Source: Hungatella sp. (lineage in GTDB: Bacteria; Bacillota; Clostridia; Lachnospirales; Lachnospiraceae). From it: a stretch of 64,000 bases of DNA. Position 1 is the stretch's first letter, and every line of letters starts with the position of its first letter. The position numbers and the translations under genes were made by a program. The notes under the pieces were generated by a model. The model saw only the letters and a list, made by a program, of their open reading frames with translations, was not told the origin of the DNA and searched no databases. Positions 1 through 7,852 of this stretch are shown piece after piece. Where the stretch lies: assembly GCA_022795805.1 (NCBI GenBank), contig JAAWHK010000004.1, positions 1 through 64,000 on the forward strand, in the 5' to 3' direction.

Positions 1-75
1 ATCGCCAGGCGCAGGTATGAGCAGTTCTGCCAGGAGATGGTGGCCTATGTGAGAAAAAACGGGGGGATCCTGTGA
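1..75 (+). CDS. C-terminal end of an upstream response regulator (LytTR-type likely), truncated by window start
   Basis: Open frame from base 1 (IARRRYEQFCQEMVAYVRKNGGIL*); stop overlaps the GTG start of the histidine kinase (GTGA). Confidence 0.5.
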   Translation: MARRRYEQFCQEMVAYVRKNGGIL

Positions 76-1457
76 GCGGGGAGGAAGGATTTCTGGACGG
101 AGGGCTGTGGTTGGCGTGCCATATTCTGTATGCGGGGGGCATTTCCAGGTTTTTGGGGACGCATCTTCAGGGAAGCAGGCGGCGGGAGGGGATCTTCGGT
201 CTGCTTATTTTGGGCGGGAGTCTGATTCTCAGGATGTGGGCGGCAGGAGGGAACGTCCCCTATATCACCCATGCGGCATGCAGTCATATTCTGCTGGGGA
301 TCCTTACGGCGGCGGTGTTTGGAGGGGAGATGGAGAAGCGGGTTTTGGCGGCTGTCCTTGGGATGGTTATGACGGAGCTTCTGTGGAATTTCGGGGACTC
401 CTTTTTCTCCTTCGGGGCCCTGGTGCTGATTGGCTGTGTAAAAGGCAAAGGGGAGGCCGCTGCGGTCATAGGACCGTGGATGGGAAGGGTCTGTACGGTT
501 ATGACTTATGGGGCCGGGATATGGGCTGTAGGCAGGCTGTCAAAGGCTCTCAAACCGGTATTCGAGGGCAAAAGGGGAAGCTTATATCTCTGGCTGTCAG
601 CGCCTCTTGGGTGCCTTCTCTTTGTGACTGACCTTGTGAATTGGGGTGCCAGCAACGGGATCCTGGTCCAGAACTGGATGAAGTTCGGGCTGTATGAGAA
701 CCAGCTTTTCAGTCACGGCGCCATGTGCGTATTTACCGGGCTGTCCATGGCTGCGGCGGGCTTTTTTGTCTTTGGGACGGACCGGATCGTAAGGGAGGAG
801 CAGGAGAGGGAGCAGTACCGGGCCCAGGCGGCCTATTATGAGATGATGGAGGAGCAGTACGGTTCCATGGAGCGGCTGCGGCATGACATGAAAAACCATA
901 TGCTGGCCCTGGAGAACCTGGTGCAAAACCGGCAGTGGCAGCAGGCTGTGGAGTATCTGAGGGAGATGTGGCAGATGGGAGCCGTGGGGGCAGGCGATGA
1001 GGCTACGGGAAGTCTGGTGATGGATGCCCTTCTGTACCATAAAAGGCAGCAGGCCCTTAAACGGGATATCCGCTGGCAGTGTGATGTGAGAGTGCCAAAG
1101 AATTGTCCGGTGAAGGAGGTGGACCTGTGCATCATCGCCGGGAATATCCTGGACAATGCCCTGGAGGCCTGCGCAAGGCTTAAGGTGCAGGACGGCCCCT
1201 TTATCCGTGTGTATATGGGGACGGTGAAAAGCTGTCTTTTTATGGAGGTGCAAAACTCCATGGAGATGGGGGAGGGAGGCGGCCCCAGGCAAGACAGCGG
1301 AAAGGTGGGCAGAAGGGGGAAGGGAGATTTTCGCAGACACGGACTGGGGCTTGGAAATATCAGGGCAGCGGCCGCAGGATACAACGGAGCGGTCCGCGTG
1401 GAGGCGGAGAACGGAATATTTACCATATCGGTTCTCCTGCCCATGTACCGTACATAA
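72..1457 (+). CDS. AgrC/VirS-like GHKL sensor histidine kinase
   Basis: Multi-TM N-terminus, RLRHDMKNHMLALENL H-box, N-box (NILDNALEAC) and GLGLGNI ATPase motif. Confidence 0.88.
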   Translation: MSGEEGFLDGGLWLACHILYAGGISRFLGTHLQGSRRREGIFGLLILGGSLILRMWAAGGNVPYITHAACSHILLGILTAAVFGGEMEKRVLAAVLGMVMTELLWNFGDSFFSFGALVLIGCVKGKGEAAAVIGPWMGRVCTVMTYGAGIWAVGRLSKALKPVFEGKRGSLYLWLSAPLGCLLFVTDLVNWGASNGILVQNWMKFGLYENQLFSHGAMCVFTGLSMAAAGFFVFGTDRIVREEQEREQYRAQAAYYEMMEEQYGSMERLRHDMKNHMLALENLVQNRQWQQAVEYLREMWQMGAVGAGDEATGSLVMDALLYHKRQQALKRDIRWQCDVRVPKNCPVKEVDLCIIAGNILDNALEACARLKVQDGPFIRVYMGTVKSCLFMEVQNSMEMGEGGGPRQDSGKVGRRGKGDFRRHGLGLGNIRAAAAGYNGAVRVEAENGIFTISVLLPMYRT

Positions 1458-1613
1458 CACGAAAGAGACCGTTTGTTCCATGGTTCTAAAACTTCCGGCA
1501 GAGAGGCCGAAATCATAAGTGTCGATATAAAACTGCGTGCGCGGTTTCCGGCCGGCGGCAGCACTTTATCGCCGCTGTCCGGGAGTCGTGCAGGGACAAA
1601 AGGAGGCTGGAAT

Positions 1614-2141
1614 ATGAACATAAAGACCATGGAAGGCCTGGCAGGGGCCGGAGCCAGTATAAGCCTGATATCCACACCCATGAGCGTGGCTAAGGAAGCA
1701 GAGCGCAAAGGGGATACGGACAAGATGCAGCGTGCCCTTGGATATGCGGCCGGGATGAAGGAACAGGCCGACCAGTACGGGGAGAAAGCCGGGGAGGGCA
1801 TGAAGGCGGACGCCGAAGAGATGAAGGAGCAGGAGAAAATGCTTCGGGAGGAGCTGACAGAGGCCAGGCGACGGGAGCGAAAAGAGCTGGAAAAGCGGCT
1901 TAAAGAGGAAGCCTCAGGCAGTGAGGCCGGGGTCAGTGAGAGTTCAGACCTGGATGATCTGCAGATCAGCCCGGAGGGAAAAAGCCAGACAGAGTCGGCG
2001 GGAGAAGGGCCTGTGGCCGGGGCCGGGGACACGGCGGCCGCAAAAGCCGGCATGGAGGATACGACCTACGACGGTTCGGGGGCGGGCCTGCACCCGGCCC
2101 CGGCCCCGGCCGTGGGCGAATATGTGGACGTGACCGTGTAG
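1614..2141 (+). CDS. hypothetical protein, Glu/Lys-rich coiled coil with Ala/Pro/Gly-rich tail
   Basis: ORF with good RBS (aggaggctggaatATG); no recognised family. Confidence 0.55.
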   Translation: MNIKTMEGLAGAGASISLISTPMSVAKEAERKGDTDKMQRALGYAAGMKEQADQYGEKAGEGMKADAEEMKEQEKMLREELTEARRRERKELEKRLKEEASGSEAGVSESSDLDDLQISPEGKSQTESAGEGPVAGAGDTAAAKAGMEDTTYDGSGAGLHPAPAPAVGEYVDVTV

Positions 2142-2192
2142 CAGGGCTGTATGTTTAGGCATCTCTGCGTGAATCCTGTGTGACGGGAAAGG

Positions 2193-2239
2193 GCAGAGCC
2201 GATGAACTGTGACATAAACGCAAAATTCATCGGCTCTGC
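2193..2239. terminator. perfect 14-bp inverted repeat at convergent gene boundary (probable bidirectional terminator)
   Basis: GCAGAGCCGATGAA ... TTCATCGGCTCTGC, 19-nt loop, no clear U-tract. Confidence 0.5.
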
Positions 2240-2242
2240 GGC

Positions 2243-2620
2243 TTAACGGTTATCTGCACATCCGGTGAGTCTGTCAACCGCAAGGGAGGCAGTGGGCTGA
2301 AAGTAAAAATCCTTTCCTCTATTGCTCTCATACATAAAATCCTTTAGCGGCTTACTGGTATAGTTTGAAAAATCGCCGTATACAGCAAACCTCACGCCAT
2401 AGTTGATGAATTTCTGTAATATTTCTCCTGCCAGACAAGTACTGAGGACAAAAAAATCGTTTACAATAGCTTCCTTGTTTACGGCAATATTTGTGCAGCC
2501 TGTTTCATACTTTACTGTCATAATCAGGTCCAATGCCGACTGGACATCCGTAATCAGCAGTTCGTCACTGCTGATAAGTGCAACCTCTGTATTATTTTTT
2601 CTTATAACTTCTGTTTTCAT
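2243..2620 (-). CDS. DUF4180 domain-containing protein
   Basis: Protein matches the remembered DUF4180 pattern (NDFFVLSTCLAGEILQKFINYGVRFAVYGDFSNYTSKPLKDFMYESNRG). Confidence 0.8.
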   Translation of the reverse strand: MKTEVIRKNNTEVALISSDELLITDVQSALDLIMTVKYETGCTNIAVNKEAIVNDFFVLSTCLAGEILQKFINYGVRFAVYGDFSNYTSKPLKDFMYESNRGKDFYFQPTASLAVDRLTGCADNR

Positions 2621-2632
2621 TTTGTACCTCCA

Positions 2633-3214
2633 TCAATTTTGAATTAAACTGTCAATCAGATGGTCAACCATAAAATCAAAAGTTCCCACATGATTGTGTG
2701 GAAGAATATCCTTATTTTTGATATTCATAATCAAAGAGTAGATAACGGACAAGGCCAAATCCTCATCAACTTTGAATTTTAAATAGGGCCGGCCTGTAAA
2801 AAGCTGCCGGCTCATGCGATTGGATTCCCGGATTTTCTCTGCCTGTTCCTCTGATAGCTTATTCATCAAGATTGTAAAGTCCGTACTGTCCGAATGGTAC
2901 AAAAAATTGTTTTTATCATATTCCCGGTAAATGAGCTTTAAGGCTTCGGCAACACCGCGCTTTTCTTTGTGCTTTTCGATTACCTTGAGCGCCGCAGTAC
3001 AGATTTGTTCCTGCACGGAACACAGCACCTCACAAAAGAGAGCCTCTTTCGATTCGCAGAAAAGATAGAACGCCCCTTTTGAGATTCCTGCCTGTTTGCA
3101 AAGGTCATCGACACTTGTTTTCTTATAGCCGTACTGGGTCCAACTCTGCTTACAGGCTTCCTGCAAACTTCTTTTGATGTTTTCTTTTTCCCGTTCTGTA
3201 AAACCTCTTGCCAT
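2633..3214 (-). CDS. TetR/AcrR family transcriptional regulator
   Basis: N-terminal HTH (YGYKKTSVDDLCKQAGISKGAFYLFCESKEALF). Confidence 0.9.
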   Translation of the reverse strand: MARGFTEREKENIKRSLQEACKQSWTQYGYKKTSVDDLCKQAGISKGAFYLFCESKEALFCEVLCSVQEQICTAALKVIEKHKEKRGVAEALKLIYREYDKNNFLYHSDSTDFTILMNKLSEEQAEKIRESNRMSRQLFTGRPYLKFKVDEDLALSVIYSLIMNIKNKDILPHNHVGTFDFMVDHLIDSLIQN

Positions 3215-3230
3215 ATGGTTTTCTCCTTGT

Positions 3231-3256
3231 ATGACTTAAAATACTAAAATAGTCAT
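3231..3256. promoter_or_regulatory. candidate TetR operator (ATGACT-n14-AGTCAT)
   Basis: Inverted repeat immediately upstream of the TetR start codon. Confidence 0.35.
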
Positions 3257-3557
3257 AGATATAATACACCATACACCGGTAAACGTCAAGAAATATTTTC
3301 AATATTGCGAAACAGTACAAGGGAGGAAGAGAGGAAAGAAGAAGAGAGAGTATACAGTGCCCAGAATGTGATAAAGTGGAAAGTCCGTCTATATGGACCC
3401 CCAGGTAAAGTTACACTATCGTGGGAATATGGTTACTTGCTAAAGCCAGAACCTTATGTTAGAATCGGTGTATGGAAGACGGCAAAATCCGGGCAGAATA
3501 CAGATTGTTGGTGAAAGAACCGGTTTTTGCAGTAAGGAAAAGTATATAGAGTGATGC

Positions 3558-3974
3558 ATGAAGATATCAAGGATTACAGAGCAGAATTTTAGGGGCATAA
3601 GGGAACTGAAATTGGAACTTGACGGAAAGAGTACCGTTATTTTCGGGGTCAACGGTGTGGGAAAGTCAAAGGCTTCCATTACAGGAGTATTTCGGTTTGA
3701 TTCCGGGGAGGAATTTGAATACTACCGCTCAATAAGCAGGCTGGATTTCAGTACTTTGTTTGAATGGTTTCGAATAAGGGAGGACCTGGAGAATCAGGAG
3801 AAGGTGCGCCAGGCTTTAGATCACGAAGACCGGGATTTAAAAGCTGTTCGGAAGGCTACGCTGGCCATCGCCAATCCGGTGCTGATAGATCCCCTGGAAG
3901 GCAGCGGGGGTGTTCTGATCGACGAGCTGGAACTCCACATGCATACCCAGTGGCAGAGAAACTGGCTGCCGTGA
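3558..3974 (+). pseudogene. internally deleted AAA ATPase (SMC/PtuA-like), 138 aa
   Basis: N-terminal ITEQNFRGIRELKLELDGKSTVIFGVNGVGKS (Walker A), ENQEKVRQ...DRDLKAVR and LIDELELHMHTQWQR (Walker B) all present but the protein is far shorter than the family. Confidence 0.6.
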
Positions 3975-4040
3975 TCGATCAGATAACCCGGGGCAGAAAT
4001 AACAGTACCACAAAGGCCAGAGCGCAGAGGGGCAAAAGAG

Positions 4041-4307
4041 ATGATTGATCATCTGGGGCTTAACAGCTATTATCTGGTCCGGAACCGGGAGACTGCCATT
4101 GAAGAGAGCGGCTTCTATGATGAGGAAGCGTACACGGAGGATGAGATTCTGGATGTGATCAATTATTTCAATAAAAAATACATTGTAACAGATGACGAGA
4201 CGGATTTTGACATATTTATAGGAAGTACCAATAAAAAGGTAAAGCGACCGGAAAACTTTGGAAGTAATAGAATAAAAGACGATTTCAGGCTGATGTTATC
4301 ACCGTGA
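4041..4307 (+). pseudogene. C-terminal remnant possibly of a TIGR02646/PtuB-like HNH partner or of the ATPase module
   Basis: IDHLGLNSYYLVRNRETAIEE...TEDEILDVINYFNKKY resembles the C-terminal part of such proteins; no N-terminal domain. Confidence 0.3.
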
Positions 4308-4708
4308 TACATCAGCTTTTTATTGTGATATTGATGCGAAATTTAATAAGTCGATTGTATATAAAACAACATTGATTTAATAGGAATAAAATAGACGGAT
4401 GCCATGTATGTATAGAGATAGAAAAATGAGCTTCCTTATTTTCGGCAACTATCGTATAATGAAAATGCATAATATTAGTTGTATATTTCAATAGTCTATT
4501 ATGTATTTTTTATTTTCCGCGGTAAAAATCGTTGTCTGCAGGGTTTTGGGGGACGCAAAGCTGTTTAAGTATAAACGGCGGGCTGATGCAGGGACGGCGG
4601 TAGCATCTGACACGAAGGACACTGAGAACGGACATGAAGAGGGGAATGACAGAAAGAAAAAACTTGGCTGGACAGGAATCAATTCCAGAACACAGGAGGG
4701 TATGACCA

Positions 4709-6889
4709 ATGAATATATTACTGGTCGGCGGAAGCAGTAAGATCATGGACGCCATGATCGACAAATTGAATAAGGGCAGCCACCGGGTCTACCTTTTGAC
4801 AGGGCGCAGGGAAAAGAAATTCACCTACAAGCGTGCTTTTGAGAGGTATGATTTTTTGTATGACGACGACAATGTCATGAATATCGCAGAGAGCGTAAAG
4901 CCGGAAGCGGTGCTGTTTATGGGCGCTTACGACACGAACTTTGACTGGAGTAAAGGGAGGCAGGAGGCGGTGCGGTTCACCTCATCGCTGATCAATCTGC
5001 TGTCGGTCTGCTCCGCGGCAGGCAAAAACGGCTGCCGCTTTCTCTATCTTTCCTCCCAGGAGGTGTACAGCGGCTCCTACGGCGGCTGTGTTTTAGAGGA
5101 TGAGCCCGCTGCACCGAAAGACTACAGGGCTATGGCCCTGGCCCAGGGGGAGAGTATCTGTGAAAACTACCGGAAGATGCAGGGGATCAATGCCATTACG
5201 CTGAGGATGGACCGGGTTTACGGTATTCCAAGGGAAGGGCAGGAGGAGGATAACCCCTGTTTCAGAATGTGCCTGGAGGCGCTGAGAACCGGCTCCATAT
5301 CGGCTGACAGCAAAAACGTGTTCTCCATGATCTATCTCAGCGACGCCGTGGAACAGATCTGCCGCATGCTGATTGAGCGGGAGTCAAAGGCATCCTGCTA
5401 CCACATTTCTTCCATGGAGGAGATAAGCGAGATGGAGCTGGCACAGATGGTGAAAGACGGGCTGGATGCGGGTGTGACCATCACGGACAATACAATGGGG
5501 GATGTCAGACGCCTGATTCTGGACGGAAAGCGGTATCGGGAAGAGTACGGCCAGAAGACGTTTGTCCATTACGGGGAGGGCGTGAAAAAAGTCGTTCAGT
5601 TTATGGCAAAGCACAGAGATTCCTACATCAGCGCCGGGGACGCGGCGGGGGGATGGGGGGCGCGGCTCATGCACGGCGCCAGGGTCCTGCTTCGGAGGAT
5701 GGTGCCATACATGGAGAATATCGTGTGTTTCATCCTGTTCTTTATTGCGGATAACCGGACGGCGGGCAGCCGGTATTTTGAGCGGCTGGATTTCTATCTT
5801 CTGTATGTGCTTTTGTTTGCCACGGTCCACGGCCAGCAGCAGGCCATCTTCTCAGGTCTTCTGGCTGTGGCGGGATACATATTCGGCCAGATGTACGGAC
5901 AGTCGGGATTCGAGGTCCTGCTTGATTTCAATACATATGTGTGGATGGCGCAGCTGTTTATCGTGGGAATGGTGGTCGGCTATATGAGGGACCATTTGTA
6001 TCAGATCAGGGACGAGAAGGATGAGGAGCTGCGGTACCTCAGTGAGAAGCTGGAGGGCATTGCGGACATCAACGACAGCAATGTGCGGATGAAGCACAGC
6101 TTCGAGGCCCAGCTGGTGAATCAGAAGGACAGTCTGGGCAAGATTCACGAGATTACGTCCAGCCTGGATAAGTACGAACCGGAGGAGGTCCTGTTCTATG
6201 CCGCCCAGGTGCTGGGCAGGCTGATGGACAGTCGGGATGTGGCGGTGTACACGGTGGCCAACCGGGACTACGCCAGGCTGTTTTCCTCCACATCCGCCCA
6301 GGCCAGAAAGCTGGGAAGCTCCATCAAATACACGGATATGACAAAGCTGTACGGGGAACTGAGGGAGCACAGGGTGTTTATCAACAGGGAGATGGACGAA
6401 GACCTGCCTCTGATGGCCTGCGGCGTGTACGCGGCGGAGGAGATGCAGCTGATCCTGATGATATGGGGGATTCCGTGGCAGCGGATGACGCTGGCGGAGG
6501 CCAACAGGCTGACTATCGTGGGAACCCTGATTCAGAACGCCACCGTGCGTGCCAGCCGCTATCTGGAGAGCCTGAAGAGCCAGCGCTATGTGGAAGGCAC
6601 CAACGTGCTGACGGAGGCGGCTTTCGGCCAGCTGGTGAAGGCGTTCTTTGAGGCCAGGGACAAGGGGCTGACCGAATGCACCCTTCTGGAGATACAGGGA
6701 GGAAACGGCAGTTACAAAGCCGTGGGCGCCATGCTGGAGAAGAATATCCGTCAGACGGATTATATAGGCCTGCTGGAGGGAACGCTGTGCGTGCTTCTGT
6801 CCAACACCGGCAGAGACAACGCAAAGGGTGTGGTGGAGCGATTCCGCAGTTCAGGCTTTGAGAGCCTGCCGAAGGAGGAGATGGTATGA
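4709..6889 (+). CDS. pelD: PelD-like c-di-GMP receptor fused to an N-terminal NAD-dependent epimerase/SDR-like domain (SDR-TM-GAF-degenerate GGDEF)
   Basis: N-term Rossmann-like (MNILLVGGSSKI...FLYLSSQEVYSG), central TMs, GAF-like region, C-term RQTD-x5-EGTLC corresponding to RxxD I-site plus degenerate GGDEF; followed by pelE/A/F/G-like genes. Confidence 0.75.
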   Translation: MNILLVGGSSKIMDAMIDKLNKGSHRVYLLTGRREKKFTYKRAFERYDFLYDDDNVMNIAESVKPEAVLFMGAYDTNFDWSKGRQEAVRFTSSLINLLSVCSAAGKNGCRFLYLSSQEVYSGSYGGCVLEDEPAAPKDYRAMALAQGESICENYRKMQGINAITLRMDRVYGIPREGQEEDNPCFRMCLEALRTGSISADSKNVFSMIYLSDAVEQICRMLIERESKASCYHISSMEEISEMELAQMVKDGLDAGVTITDNTMGDVRRLILDGKRYREEYGQKTFVHYGEGVKKVVQFMAKHRDSYISAGDAAGGWGARLMHGARVLLRRMVPYMENIVCFILFFIADNRTAGSRYFERLDFYLLYVLLFATVHGQQQAIFSGLLAVAGYIFGQMYGQSGFEVLLDFNTYVWMAQLFIVGMVVGYMRDHLYQIRDEKDEELRYLSEKLEGIADINDSNVRMKHSFEAQLVNQKDSLGKIHEITSSLDKYEPEEVLFYAAQVLGRLMDSRDVAVYTVANRDYARLFSSTSAQARKLGSSIKYTDMTKLYGELREHRVFINREMDEDLPLMACGVYAAEEMQLILMIWGIPWQRMTLAEANRLTIVGTLIQNATVRASRYLESLKSQRYVEGTNVLTEAAFGQLVKAFFEARDKGLTECTLLEIQGGNGSYKAVGAMLEKNIRQTDYIGLLEGTLCVLLSNTGRDNAKGVVERFRSSGFESLPKEEMV

Positions 6890-7845
6890 CACTGACGTAC
6901 GAGGAGGAGCTTTTCAGGAGCGTTCTGATCATCAACCTTGTGGCAGCGGTACTGTATCTTCTTATAGGAACCCTTGTGGTGGCTCCTGTGCGGGCGCGCA
7001 GGAGAGAGGGGGAGGAGGAGATACTCCGGGATAATCGGAGGGCCTACGTGCTCCGGTTTCTGGTGATGGTCCTGTGTCCTGTGGTTGGTCCCCTGTTTTT
7101 CTTCGTGTCCCATCTGCTGTACCTGACCGTGTTCCGGTTTCAGGTTGATTTGGATGATGTGGTCTTCGGCAAGGAGCGGGTGAGAACTCAGCAGAAAGCC
7201 GACGAGAACAGGGAGAGGAACGTGATCCCCGTGGAGGAGGCCATCGCGGTAAACGACAAGAAAAGTTTGCGCATGGCCATGATGAACATTATCAAGGGCG
7301 AGATGGAGGATTCACTGGCATCGATCGCCCTGGCGCTGGACGCGGAGGACTCCGAATCGGCCCACTATGCGGCCGCTGTCCTCAGCAGCAAGCTGAACGA
7401 ATTCCGCATGGATGTACAGAAATTATACGGATGTCTCAAGGAGGAGCCGGAGGATCAGACGGAGTGCGAGGAGCAGCTTCTCAATCAGATGAACAGCGTC
7501 TTGAGGCAGAACGTGTTCACGAAGATGGAACAGAACCGGTTTGTGAAGATGATGGACCAGGTGGCGGAGACATTTTACGCCAAGGACCCTTGGAAGATTA
7601 CCGACGAGCAGTATGAGAGCGTGTGTCTCAGGCTGATGGAGATAAACGATTTTGAAAATTCGGGCAAATGGTGCCAGAGGCTGAGGGAGCAGTACCCGGA
7701 CCGGCTGGCCGCTTATACCTGCAGGCTGAAGCTGTACTTTACCACCAGGGACCGGGAGGCCTTTTTCGGGGCGCTGGAGGAATTGAAGAGATCCGATGTG
7801 GTGATCAACAGCGAGACTCTGGATATGATACGAATTTTCAGCTGA
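6886..7845 (+). CDS. pelE: PelE-like membrane/TPR-like protein
   Basis: Two N-terminal TM segments then helical repeat region; ATGA overlap with pelD; synteny of Gram-positive pel operons. Confidence 0.6.
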   Translation: MTLTYEEELFRSVLIINLVAAVLYLLIGTLVVAPVRARRREGEEEILRDNRRAYVLRFLVMVLCPVVGPLFFFVSHLLYLTVFRFQVDLDDVVFGKERVRTQQKADENRERNVIPVEEAIAVNDKKSLRMAMMNIIKGEMEDSLASIALALDAEDSESAHYAAAVLSSKLNEFRMDVQKLYGCLKEEPEDQTECEEQLLNQMNSVLRQNVFTKMEQNRFVKMMDQVAETFYAKDPWKITDEQYESVCLRLMEINDFENSGKWCQRLREQYPDRLAAYTCRLKLYFTTRDREAFFGALEELKRSDVVINSETLDMIRIFS

Positions 7846-7852
7846 GGAGAGA

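Noticed and set aside
836-2053. 405-aa minus-strand ORF
   Set aside because: Antisense to the histidine kinase and the hypothetical gene; low-complexity Ser/Pro composition
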